A DNA stretch of 64,000 nucleotides from an uncultured Blautia sp. (GTDB lineage Bacteria; Bacillota; Clostridia; Lachnospirales; Lachnospiraceae), in the NCBI RefSeq assembly GCF_934424005.1, contig NZ_CAKRXI010000002.1, positions 1 through 64,000 of the forward strand, written 5' to 3'. The translations under genes were made by a program, and so were the position numbers. The notes under the pieces were generated by a model. It did no database searches. It was not told the DNA's origin and worked only from the letters and a program-made list of their open reading frames with translations. This document shows positions 14,743 to 23,090 of the stretch, piece by piece. Numbering within the stretch: position 1 is the stretch's first letter; every line of letters starts with the position of its first letter.

Positions 14743-15828
14743 ATGTATACAGATAGAAAACCGTTAAAACCACTGAAAATAGGAGAATTGACAGTAGAGA
14801 AACCAATCATACAGGGAGGTATGGGAGTTGGTGTCAGTCGAAGCAATCTTGCCGGAGCAGTGGCGGCAGAGGGAGGTATTGGTATTATTTCGACGGCTCA
14901 GATAGGATATGATGAAGAAGGCTTTGAAAAAGATCAGGCAGGATGCAATCGTATTGCAATAAGAAAGCATATTCACAGGGCAAAAGAAATAGCTGAGGGA
15001 AAAGGACTGGTTGGAGTAAATATCATGGTCGCACTGAAACACTATAAAGAACATGTACAGGAAGCGGTCCGGGCAGGTGCAGATGTGATCATCAGTGGAG
15101 CAGGACTTCCAATGGATCTCCCAAAACTGGTGGGAAACAATAAGACAAAGATAGCACCGATCGTTTCTTCCAGAAGAGCGACACAGCTTATTTTGAAAAT
15201 GTGGGCACATCGTTATAACCGGACAGCAGATTTTATTGTGATCGAGGGCCCAAAAGCAGGCGGACATCTGGGATTTTCCCGGGATCAGCTGGAGAATCTG
15301 GAGACTCTTGATTATGATCATGAAATTAGGGAAATCATTGCATGTAAAGCACCTTATGAAGAAAAATATGGAACAAAGATTCCGGTAATCGTTGCCGGTG
15401 GAATCTTTGACAGGGCAGATATTGATCATATGACAGAACTGGGTGCAGATGGTGTACAGATTGCCAGTAGATTTGTGGCAACAGAAGAATGTGATGCATC
15501 AGATGCCTATAAAAATGCATATTTAAATGCGAAAAAGAAAGATATTCAAATTATCCAGAGTCCGGTAGGTATGCCGGGAAGAGCTCTTCGCAATGAATTT
15601 ATCAAAGGACTTGAAATTGCAAGAAAGCCAATTACAAAATGCTATAACTGCCTGGAAAAATGTGATCCACGATCAGTGCCATATTGTATTACAAAAGCAC
15701 TGATCGATGCGGTCAGAGGCGATGTGGAAAATGGCCTTGTGTTTTGTGGGGAGAATGTAGACCGTATTCAAAAGATGACAACCGTACATGAATTGATGCA
15801 GGAACTCTGCTACGGGATAGGTTCCTGA
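14743..15828 (+). CDS. FabK-like / nitronate monooxygenase-like flavoprotein
   Basis: A 361-residue FMN-dependent TIM-barrel protein. ATG 14743 is chosen for its GGAGGAAA ribosome binding site and because homologous text (KPLKIGELTVEKPIIQGGMG) starts there. IIQGGMGVGVS (about residues 22-32), FIVIEGPKAGGHLGF near 165 and IPVIVAGGIFD near 213 are the FMN and catalytic loops of the NMO/FabK family. A Cys-rich segment (CYNCLEKCDP and CITKA, about 305-325) is extra. FabK reduces enoyl-ACP; nitronate monooxygenase is the alternative. The FabT-like operator favours a lipid role but no other fab gene is adjacent. Confidence 0.8.
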   Translation: MYTDRKPLKPLKIGELTVEKPIIQGGMGVGVSRSNLAGAVAAEGGIGIISTAQIGYDEEGFEKDQAGCNRIAIRKHIHRAKEIAEGKGLVGVNIMVALKHYKEHVQEAVRAGADVIISGAGLPMDLPKLVGNNKTKIAPIVSSRRATQLILKMWAHRYNRTADFIVIEGPKAGGHLGFSRDQLENLETLDYDHEIREIIACKAPYEEKYGTKIPVIVAGGIFDRADIDHMTELGADGVQIASRFVATEECDASDAYKNAYLNAKKKDIQIIQSPVGMPGRALRNEFIKGLEIARKPITKCYNCLEKCDPRSVPYCITKALIDAVRGDVENGLVFCGENVDRIQKMTTVHELMQELCYGIGS

Positions 15829-16481
15829 TTGCGGAATCTTGCATACAGCGCATGTCCGATTGTAATAAAAGCAGGCAGAAGCATCAGCAATCCATACCAG
15901 TTGGAATCAGAAGTCAGAACCAGAGGGAGAATCGTCCAGAGGAAAATACCAAAGTACAGCATTCCAGAGAGGATACATGGTAGAAAATGATTCCACCCAA
16001 GCAGAGCAGATAATGAAGCAAGTATCAGCATCAATAGATTCATATAGGTACGGATCGTTCCCTCTGGGAAATTCAAAAGCCGGGCAGATGCACACATACA
16101 GAGTCCGATTGTCAGGAAAAAAAGATTAAATATACGCATGAGTCTGGCTATCACAGATGAACTTCCGTTTGGAGAGCAGTGCTCCCAGAGCTCTACGTCA
16201 AGTTTGGCGGCCAGTTCTCTGGCCTGTCGCGTGAAGGTACTATTGGTCATGACCATTGCGGCATCGCAGTCATAGAAGTCTGCACCTGCATACGCTTCCT
16301 GAATTGCTTTATTGCCGACAGGATAAGAATAATATTTACACTGGATTCCGTATTTTATTCCATTTTTCTGTGCGAGGATATCAACACCCTGATCACCGCT
16401 GCCTTTAGTGACAGCGACTTTATGAAAACCTCGATATCTCAATAATTCTGCACAGCGATGTTCGAATTGCAGACCATCCAT
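15810..16481 (-). CDS. Membrane-anchored Mrr-type restriction endonuclease domain protein
   Basis: A 223-residue protein. Residues 1-110 form an Mrr_cat (PD-(D/E)XK) domain: FEHRCAELLRYRGF, GDQGVDILA (the metal-binding Asp) and YGIQCKYY (QxK). The rest is about four hydrophobic segments (near residues 122-142, 146-165, 168-190, 196-213). Soluble Mrr cleaves methylated DNA; membrane-bound Mrr-like proteins are known but their role is unclear. Its 3' end overlaps the convergent flavoprotein gene by 19 bases. It is a single-gene unit. Confidence 0.8.
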   Translation of the reverse strand: MDGLQFEHRCAELLRYRGFHKVAVTKGSGDQGVDILAQKNGIKYGIQCKYYSYPVGNKAIQEAYAGADFYDCDAAMVMTNSTFTRQARELAAKLDVELWEHCSPNGSSSVIARLMRIFNLFFLTIGLCMCASARLLNFPEGTIRTYMNLLMLILASLSALLGWNHFLPCILSGMLYFGIFLWTILPLVLTSDSNWYGLLMLLPAFITIGHALYARFRNQEPIP

Positions 16482-16626
16482 GAGTTAATAATCCTTTCTT
16501 ATATCTGGGAGATTATCCTTTATTTTAACTGCGGGGCATATGAGATGTCAATAAAAGAATATTAGTGACATAATGCTTGATAATATAGGAGTTTCTGATA
16601 CAATGTTGAGAAAGGAGTGATGGTTT

Positions 16627-17616
16627 ATGATTACATTAAATGATTACCTTTATTCAGGTGATACGATTCTTCGTATCCTGCACAATTATATTCATGATCT
16701 GAGAGCAGATGCTAAAAAGACCCATAATGAAGTTGATATGATTCACTGTAATTTCCTGATCCTTATCAGAGAATTGTTGGAACATAACGATTTCCTTACT
16801 GCACAGTCTCAGCAGATTAGGGAGTTTTATAAATATATGTCCAGGGAATATCCGTTTCTTGCATTTACATTTAAAGGACGAATCAAATCCCTGATACGTG
16901 CAGAAGAGAAATTTAACGGGTACGTAGTGGAATATATTTATAATTATTATACAGAGCACGGAGAATATCCACCACTGGCGGATTTAAAAAACAGATTAAG
17001 TTGTTTTCGAGATTTTATTGCATATCGCATTGTGATTTCGATGCCGAGATGCCATCTGAAGAGCGAAGCAGACCGTGAGCAAGAAGAATTAAAATATCTG
17101 TATCAGATTGCAAATGTTCTCCCGGGTTTTCTTGAGGAAAGAGGATTTACAGCAGAATCTGCACATGGAGTCAGAAAAAGTGGCTCCCCGCTTCTGGACA
17201 AGGATGTCAAACCTTACTACAGAGACTATATTCATGGAACAGATTCCGATGGATATCAGTCTTTACATATTACGTTTTATGATAACAGTTCCAGATCTTA
17301 TATGGAAGTCCAGCTTCGTACAAAAACCATGGATGACATTGCAGAGATTGGACCGGCCAATCATCTTGGATATGAGAAAAAACAGGAAAGTGAAAGAGCC
17401 AGAAGAGATGCAATTCCGATAGGAGAATGCATTTATTTTGATGAAGCTTATGAGAGAGGAATGAAGCTTCTCGGACTGGAATTGTCCAAACTGGATGTGA
17501 ATATGTTTTCTGCGGTAAATAACAGTCTGATCAATGACGGCTGCGGATTATACCGCGGCCGTCTGATTCTTCCTTATGAACATCTTTCGAGATTTCAGAA
17601 TGATCTGATCGACTGA
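16627..17616 (+). CDS. RelA/SpoT-domain (p)ppGpp synthetase, long single-domain type
   Basis: A 329-residue protein with a RelA/SpoT synthetase domain in its middle: FKGRIKSLIRAEEKF near residue 81, RDFIAYRIV near 128, GTDSDGYQSLHITF near 204 (the G-loop) and EVQLRTKTMDDIAE near 228. It transfers pyrophosphate from ATP to GDP/GTP. There is no HD hydrolase domain and no TGS/ACT region, so it is a small-alarmone-synthetase type, but longer than RelP/RelQ (about 210-230 residues) owing to an N-terminal helical and a C-terminal extension. AAAGGAGTG precedes ATG 16627. Confidence 0.85.
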   Translation: MITLNDYLYSGDTILRILHNYIHDLRADAKKTHNEVDMIHCNFLILIRELLEHNDFLTAQSQQIREFYKYMSREYPFLAFTFKGRIKSLIRAEEKFNGYVVEYIYNYYTEHGEYPPLADLKNRLSCFRDFIAYRIVISMPRCHLKSEADREQEELKYLYQIANVLPGFLEERGFTAESAHGVRKSGSPLLDKDVKPYYRDYIHGTDSDGYQSLHITFYDNSSRSYMEVQLRTKTMDDIAEIGPANHLGYEKKQESERARRDAIPIGECIYFDEAYERGMKLLGLELSKLDVNMFSAVNNSLINDGCGLYRGRLILPYEHLSRFQNDLID

Positions 17617-17638
17617 ATAAATGGTTGGAGAGAGGGCA

Positions 17639-18148
17639 TCAGCGTTCCATCATGCTGATGGATTCGATGCCCACGCTTCCGCCACGGACCACTTCTATAT
17701 TTTTAAATTCTTCTTTGATCAGTTTGATAACTGCATCATTCTTGGTTGCTGTCTGAACAAATTCAAGGAGAAGACTGTCTTTGCCATAATCAATGACTCT
17801 GGCTTTGAAGGTTTCTGCAATTTGAAAGAGTTCTACTTTATCGGCAGCAGTACATTTCTTGACTTTGATATAAAGAATCTCTTTCATACGAACAAAAACG
17901 TCTGTAAAATCAATAACCTTAATGACTTCTACCATACGGTTGAGCTGCTTTTTTATCTGCTCAAAAGTTTCGTCATCACTGACAGTTGCGATGGTCATTC
18001 TTGATACAGTCGGATCCTCGGTGGTACCTACTGTAAGACTGTCCAGGTTATAGGACTTTCCGGAAAAAAGACCGGAAATTTTGGAAAGAACACCGACCTG
18101 GTTTTCAACGTAAAGAGAGATCCATCTAGTTTTCATACCTTTATCCAT
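17639..18148 (-). CDS. ilvN: Acetolactate synthase regulatory subunit
   Basis: A 169-residue small subunit (IlvN/IlvH) with an N-terminal ACT domain (RWISLYVENQVGVLSKISGL, residues about 8-28), where valine feedback acts, and the C-terminal ALS_ss domain (FKARVIDYGKDSLLLEF). It partners IlvB, encoded 12 bases upstream in the same operon. The start is fixed by GGAGGAATC. Length is normal. Confidence 0.92.
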   Translation of the reverse strand: MDKGMKTRWISLYVENQVGVLSKISGLFSGKSYNLDSLTVGTTEDPTVSRMTIATVSDDETFEQIKKQLNRMVEVIKVIDFTDVFVRMKEILYIKVKKCTAADKVELFQIAETFKARVIDYGKDSLLLEFVQTATKNDAVIKLIKEEFKNIEVVRGGSVGIESISMMER

Positions 18149-18160
18149 TTTTGATTCCTC

Positions 18161-19879
18161 CTAACAATCCATGATCAGATCAGCGAGTGTACCACCTGGT
18201 TTGACCATTGGATACACCATTTCTTCTGGATCAATGATAAATTCAATCACGGTAGGTACTTTGGTATTCTTGCGTGCTTCTTCAAAAGCTGCTGCGATTT
18301 CCTCACGTTTCGTTACACGGATTCCTTTGGCACCGTAACTTTCGGCAAGCTTAATAAAGTCCGGAGTATATTTCGGATATTCTTCACCGTTAGTACGACG
18401 GGACAGTGCACCGGATCTTAAATTGGTCATGGAGTAGCGTTTTCCGTAAAAAAGTTTCTGCCACTGACGAACCATTCCAAGATAAGTATTATTAAAAATA
18501 CAGTTGATGATCGGCAGTTCTTCGAGTACTGCTGTTGCCAGTTCCTGAATATTCATCTGCATACCGCCGTCGCCGGAGATTGAAATAACTGGAACACCCG
18601 GATTACCGATCTGAGCGCCGATCGCACCCGGAAGGCCATAGCCCATGGTTCCAAGTCCACCGGACATGATAAGCCTGCGGCTCTCGGTAATATCAACGAA
18701 CTGGGAGGTAAGCATCTGATGTTGTCCGACATCTGTAACGATGATTGCTTTGTCGAATTGTTTATTGATCTCATTGAAAATATCAAGAGGTCCCATCAGA
18801 GGACGATTCTTCATGGAAAGTGGATGTTCGTTTTTCCATGTGTCAATTTCTGTACGCCATTTTTTTGTATTGCATTCTGTTACATATTCGGCCATTTTAG
18901 TGATGGCTTCTTTGGCATCGGCAACGATCGGAACATCTACATGAATATTTCTGGAAATGGAAGCTGTATCAATGTCGATATGGACAATCTGTGCGTTTGG
19001 AGCAAATTCATGAAGTTTACCTGTGATACGGTCGTTAAAACGTGTACCGATAGAGAAAAGCAGATCACAGTTGGTAACTGCCATATTTGCTGCATATGCG
19101 CCGTGCATTCCGAGGTTTCCAATAAAAAGAGGATGCTTCGTAGAGATAGCACCGCGGCCCATGACTGTAGTTACGACAGGAACCTGAGTTTTTTCAACTA
19201 CAGAAGTAAAAATCTCATTTGCATTTGCAATATTGACACCGCCACCTGCCAGGAACAGAGGCTTTTTTGCCTTTTGAAGCATCTTCAGGGCTTTTTTGAG
19301 CTGGCCCATATGTACGCTTGTATTTGGTTTGTAACCACGGATGTTCACAGTTTTTGGATACTCGGCACTGCCAAGTTCTGCCATAACATCTTTTGGAAGA
19401 TCGATAAGGACAGGACCCGGACGACCGGTTCTTGCAATATAAAAAGCTTCTTTGATAATGCGACCGAGATCTTCACGATTACGAACCGTAACACCATATT
19501 TGGTAATGCTTCGTGTGATACCAACGATATCTACTTCCTGGAATGCATCATTTCCGATCAGATGTCTTGCAACCTGTCCGGTGAAACATACAAGGGGAAC
19601 ACTGTCATAGTTTGCAGTAGCCAGTCCGGTAACAAGGTTGGTAGCTCCGGGACCGCTGGTAACAAGGCAGACACCAACTTTACCGGTTGTTCTTGCATAA
19701 GCATCAGCTTCATGCACCAGAGCCTGTTCGTGTCTTGGCAGGATGATATCGATCCCACTCTGTCTGTATAATTCATCACTGATATCAATGGTACATGCAC
19801 CTGGATAGCCAAATAAAGTAGTGACACCTTCTTCTTTTAAGGCTTTTACCAGTAATTTATTTCCTGAAATCTGTCTCAA
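18161..19879 (-). CDS. ilvB: Acetolactate synthase catalytic subunit
   Basis: A 572-residue ThDP enzyme that condenses pyruvate (or pyruvate with 2-oxobutyrate), the first common step of branched-chain amino acid synthesis. I start it at TTG 19879-19877, directly behind AAGGAGGTAATC; conserved text (QISGNKLLVKALKEEGV) begins there, and an upstream ATG lies inside the attenuator T-run without a ribosome binding site. Landmarks: FGYPGACTIDI with the catalytic Glu shortly after (RHEQALVHEADAYAR), the GTRFNDRITG FAD loop, and the GDGGMQMN...NNTYLGMVRQW ThDP motif. ilvN follows. Confidence 0.92.
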   Translation of the reverse strand: MRQISGNKLLVKALKEEGVTTLFGYPGACTIDISDELYRQSGIDIILPRHEQALVHEADAYARTTGKVGVCLVTSGPGATNLVTGLATANYDSVPLVCFTGQVARHLIGNDAFQEVDIVGITRSITKYGVTVRNREDLGRIIKEAFYIARTGRPGPVLIDLPKDVMAELGSAEYPKTVNIRGYKPNTSVHMGQLKKALKMLQKAKKPLFLAGGGVNIANANEIFTSVVEKTQVPVVTTVMGRGAISTKHPLFIGNLGMHGAYAANMAVTNCDLLFSIGTRFNDRITGKLHEFAPNAQIVHIDIDTASISRNIHVDVPIVADAKEAITKMAEYVTECNTKKWRTEIDTWKNEHPLSMKNRPLMGPLDIFNEINKQFDKAIIVTDVGQHQMLTSQFVDITESRRLIMSGGLGTMGYGLPGAIGAQIGNPGVPVISISGDGGMQMNIQELATAVLEELPIINCIFNNTYLGMVRQWQKLFYGKRYSMTNLRSGALSRRTNGEEYPKYTPDFIKLAESYGAKGIRVTKREEIAAAFEEARKNTKVPTVIEFIIDPEEMVYPMVKPGGTLADLIMDC

Positions 19880-19944
19880 ATAGATTACCTCCTTGATCAA
19901 ATTTAGTACGTTAAGACGGCAATTTTGCAGAGCGATTTGCTGCA

Positions 19945-20034
19945 TAAAAAAATCCCAAGCATATAAATACTCAGGACGGAGATCCGCGGTACAGTTATGT
20001 AAATGATTATAAAATAAGAAGATATATTTGTCAA
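19945..20034 (-). promoter_or_regulatory. ilvB promoter and attenuator leader with T-box-like ACCGCGG
   Basis: On the minus strand TTGACA (20034-20029), a 17-base spacer and TATAAT (20011-20006) form a consensus promoter. About 10 bases into the transcript comes TGTACCGCGG, matching the core of a T-box antiterminator bulge, then a hairpin (19975-19953; 9 pairs, three G-U) and T7. The stem I and specifier region of a T-box are absent, because the promoter lies immediately upstream. It therefore reads as a short attenuator or a T-box vestige. Confidence 0.6.
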
Positions 20035-20194
20035 CGGATGGCAAATGGAATTCGGATGAACCTGAATTTTTATTTATTTCAGAAGTGAAAGTGGAAAAGG
20101 AACGGAATTTGTGGTATCCTTACAATTTAAGATATGTGATGCTCTTAAGAACTTTTGATATGAGGAAACTATGGACTATAGGAGATAAAACCGC

Positions 20195-21112
20195 ATGGAA
20201 GTAACAGAAAAAATCAGACCATGGATGAAAGAATGCCGACTCTGCCCACGTAACTGTGGTGTAGATCGTATGGCTGGCAAGAAAGGATTCTGTGGTACAG
20301 ATGCAGAGATCATGGTTGCAAGAGCTGCTCTCCATATGTGGGAAGAGCCCTGTATTTCTGGAGAAGAGGGATCAGGAGCTGTATTTTTTTCAGGATGTTC
20401 TCTGGGATGCAATTTCTGTCAGAACAGAAGAATATCCAGGGGTCAAAGTGGAAAGAAGATTACACTGGAACACCTGGTAGAACTTTTTTTTCAATTGCAG
20501 GAGCAGGGGGCAAATAATATTAATCTGGTAACGGCAGGACATTTTTTACCACAAGCTGCTGTTGCTTTGGCAATGGCGAAAGAACAGGGATTACATGTTC
20601 CGGTTGTGTACAACAGCAGCGGTTATGAAAAGGTGGAAGTTCTAAAAATGCTGGACGGGTTGGTAGATATTTATCTTCCGGATTTCAAATACATGGATGC
20701 GGTTTTGGCAAAAAAGTATTCTCATGCGCAGGACTATCCGGAAATTGCAAAAAAAGCTCTGAGTGAGATGGTCCGACAGGTTGGAGAAGCAGAATTTGAC
20801 AGTCGTGGTATGATGAAAAAAGGAGTGATCGTTCGGCAACTGTTATTACCGGGTCATGTAAAAGATGCAAAGAATGTGTTAAAATATCTCTATGAGACTT
20901 ATGGTGACAGGATCTATATCAGTATGATGAATCAGTATACGCCGATGCCAGCTATGAAGGCTGATCCGCAGTTATCAAGAAAAGTAACGGATAGAGAGTA
21001 TGAACGATTGATTGATTATGCGATTTCACTTGGACTGAAGAATGGATTTATGCAGGAAGGTGAAACAGCAAAAGAAAGTTTTATACCGGAATTTGATGGA
21101 GAGGGAGTATAA
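20195..21112 (+). CDS. Radical SAM protein of the PflA-activating-enzyme-like group
   Basis: A 305-residue protein with the radical SAM cluster CxxxCxxC at C68, C72 and C75 (SGCSLGCNFC), preceded by an N-terminal Cys set (C14, C17, C21, C33) characteristic of the COG1313 group. It should bind 4Fe-4S and SAM; the target is unknown, although relatives are annotated as pyruvate-formate-lyase-activating-like. ATG 20195 follows TAGGAGATAAAAC. Its stop codon touches the start of the RNA methyltransferase gene, so the two form an operon. Confidence 0.85.
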   Translation: MEVTEKIRPWMKECRLCPRNCGVDRMAGKKGFCGTDAEIMVARAALHMWEEPCISGEEGSGAVFFSGCSLGCNFCQNRRISRGQSGKKITLEHLVELFFQLQEQGANNINLVTAGHFLPQAAVALAMAKEQGLHVPVVYNSSGYEKVEVLKMLDGLVDIYLPDFKYMDAVLAKKYSHAQDYPEIAKKALSEMVRQVGEAEFDSRGMMKKGVIVRQLLLPGHVKDAKNVLKYLYETYGDRIYISMMNQYTPMPAMKADPQLSRKVTDREYERLIDYAISLGLKNGFMQEGETAKESFIPEFDGEGV

Positions 21113-22405
21113 ATGGCAGAGAAAAAAACAGGAAAAAAATTTGTTCAGAAACCGAAGTTTAGGAACGAGAAAAAATATAAAACAGATAAAACAGAAGTTA
21201 AGAAATATAACACTTTCGGGAAAAAAAAGGCAGAGAAAAAAATTGTTGTAAAATCAGAGAAATCACTTTGTCCGGTACATGGAAAATGTGGTGGATGTCA
21301 GCTTCTGGATATGCCATATGAGAAGCAGTTGAAACAGAAGCAGAAGCAGGTAAATAAACTTCTGAAGCCATACTGCAATACAGAGAAGATCATTGGAATG
21401 GAAAATCCGTTCCATTATAGAAATAAAGTACATGCAGTATTCGGACATCGGAAGGATGGTACTGTGATTTCCGGAATTTATCAACAGGGAACACATTTTA
21501 TTGTACCGGTAGATGAATGTCTGATTGAAAATAAACGTGCAGATGCGATCATACGTGATATTCGCGATCTTTTGAAATCTTTTAAGATTAAAACGTATAA
21601 TGAAGACACGGGCTATGGTCTGTTCCGTCATGTACTGGTGCGAACCGGACATCACAGTGGACAGGTGATGGTAGTGCTAGTACTGGGATCACCCATCCTG
21701 CCCTCCAAGAATAACTTTGTCAAGGCACTTCGGAAACTTCATCCGGAGATTACGACGATCATTCTGAACGTAAATAATCAGAAAACGAGCATGATCCTTG
21801 GAGAAAAAGAAACAGTACTGTACGGTAAAGGGTACATTGAAGATGAACTTTGTGGACATACATTCCGTATTTCATCCAAATCTTTCTATCAGGTAAATAC
21901 AGTCCAGACAGAGAAACTTTATACAAAGGCAATCGAACTTGCTGGTCTTACAGGCAAAGAAAGAGTGATCGATGCATACTGTGGAATCGGAACAATTGGC
22001 TTAATTGCCAGTGATAAAGCGAAGGAAGTTATCAGTGTGGAACTGAATCCGGATGCAGTAAAAGATGCAATTGTGAATGCGAAACGTAATGGAATTAAAA
22101 ATGTGCGTTTTTATCAGAATGATGCTGGTGTATTTATGCGTCAGATGGCAGATGAGGGCGAAAGTGCAGATGTTGTATTCATGGATCCACCACGAAGCGG
22201 CAGTGATGAGAAGTTTCTGTCATCGGTTGTGACATTGAATCCTAAACGCGTTGTTTACGTATCTTGTGATCCGACCACACTTGCCCGTGACCTTAAATAC
22301 CTGACCAAACACGGATACAGAGCCGTTACTGCCGTACCGGTTGATATGTTCCCTGCGACGGAGCATGTTGAGACTGTCTGCTTGTTGTCAAGAAAAGATA
22401 AATAA
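21113..22405 (+). CDS. rlmD: 23S rRNA (uracil-5-)-methyltransferase, RlmD/RumA family
   Basis: A 430-residue SAM-dependent tRNA/rRNA m5U methyltransferase. Fe-S ligands Cx5CxxC are at C53, C59, C62. The SAM site is VIDAYCGIGTIG near residue 283, followed by FMDPPRSG near 360 and the catalytic Cys in YVSCDPTTLARDL near 384. Instead of the TRAM domain of E. coli RumA the first 50 residues are a Lys-rich tail. In Firmicutes one enzyme often serves both RlmC and RlmD sites, so the symbol is approximate. Its last bases are duplicated at 28054-28109. Confidence 0.85.
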   Translation: MAEKKTGKKFVQKPKFRNEKKYKTDKTEVKKYNTFGKKKAEKKIVVKSEKSLCPVHGKCGGCQLLDMPYEKQLKQKQKQVNKLLKPYCNTEKIIGMENPFHYRNKVHAVFGHRKDGTVISGIYQQGTHFIVPVDECLIENKRADAIIRDIRDLLKSFKIKTYNEDTGYGLFRHVLVRTGHHSGQVMVVLVLGSPILPSKNNFVKALRKLHPEITTIILNVNNQKTSMILGEKETVLYGKGYIEDELCGHTFRISSKSFYQVNTVQTEKLYTKAIELAGLTGKERVIDAYCGIGTIGLIASDKAKEVISVELNPDAVKDAIVNAKRNGIKNVRFYQNDAGVFMRQMADEGESADVVFMDPPRSGSDEKFLSSVVTLNPKRVVYVSCDPTTLARDLKYLTKHGYRAVTAVPVDMFPATEHVETVCLLSRKDK

Positions 22406-22419
22406 AGGCTGAAAAGTAG
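22364..22419 (+). repeat. 56-bp direct repeat, left copy (3' end of rlmD)
   Basis: Bases 22364-22419 match 28054-28109 at 52 of 56 positions, in the same orientation. The copy includes the last 14 codons of rlmD and its stop. Together the two copies bracket the McrBC island and look like attachment-site or target duplications. Confidence 0.85.
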
Positions 22420-22425
22420 TTATTT

Positions 22426-22477
22426 CCGAGCTTTTTGTATGGTTAAATCTATTAGAAGAACCTTGCTGAAAGCTCGG
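22426..22477 (+). terminator. Long-loop hairpin downstream of rlmD
   Basis: CCGAGCTTT (22426-22434) and AAAGCTCGG (22469-22477) form a perfect 9-bp stem with a 34-base loop, followed by TTTTCTT. It is the likely terminator of rlmD on the island side. Confidence 0.5.
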
Positions 22478-22587
22478 TTTTCTTGTATGGAAACATATCT
22501 ACTTTTAGTCTGACTGGAGAAAAAGTGGATGGTCGGAAAATGCGGTAGGGTTTAGGCTGTGGATTAGATGACAGGAGAATTGGATAT

Positions 22588-22878
22588 ATGAAAAATCTAA
22601 AATATTATGTGGACTTAGAAAAAACGACGGATGATGAAGATGTTGGGGATAAATATGATGGTCAGATGCTTTATAGCCAGATCGTACTGAAAAAGGGTAT
22701 GCCGTTTGAATTGAAACTTCCTTCTTCTAAGCCATTAGCTGTTGGTGCAATGACCAGAGAAGAACTTGATGCAGAACTCCAGAAGGGTGTTGATTCCATC
22801 AAAGCAGGAAAGGTATATTCTGCAGATGAAGTCGATGCAGCACTTGCAAAGGAGTTCATTGGATTTCATGTGAAATAA
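22588..22878 (+). CDS. RelB/DinJ-like antitoxin, N-terminally altered, no toxin partner
   Basis: A 96-residue protein. From about residue 29 (LYSQIVLKKGMPFELKLPS, then MTREELDAELQKGVDSIKAG and VYSADEVDAALAKEF) it resembles the toxin-binding half of RelB/DinJ antitoxins. The ribbon-helix-helix DNA-binding N-terminus usually found before this is replaced by an unrelated acidic stretch, and the C-terminus runs past the usual EFGI end. No RelE/YafQ toxin gene follows. Probably a degraded orphan antitoxin. The ribosome binding site is GACAGGAG. Confidence 0.5.
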   Translation: MKNLKYYVDLEKTTDDEDVGDKYDGQMLYSQIVLKKGMPFELKLPSSKPLAVGAMTREELDAELQKGVDSIKAGKVYSADEVDAALAKEFIGFHVK

Positions 22879-23090
22879 ACATATCTTCTACTATGTCTTA
22901 AAAAATGGTATGATAGTCAATAGGATTATGTTGCATTCAAAATCAACTTTTTCAGTGAAGATTATCGCAGAATCAAGACTTCTTCTCGATGCCGTTGTCG
23001 AATGATGAAATGAAGCGTCCGGTGCTGGGTATTTTCACTGGAGAGAGTTATAATAGTCTCAGAAAATCATTGTAAAGGCGGTGAAAAACA

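Noticed and set aside
18719..19771. A 350-codon plus-strand frame opposite ilvB
   Set aside because: Antisense of a well-supported enzyme; Cys/Ile/Phe-rich composition typical of a shadow frame.
19900..20160. A complete T-box riboswitch for ilvB
   Set aside because: Only the ACCGCGG core and a terminator are present; the promoter leaves no room for stem I and the specifier loop.
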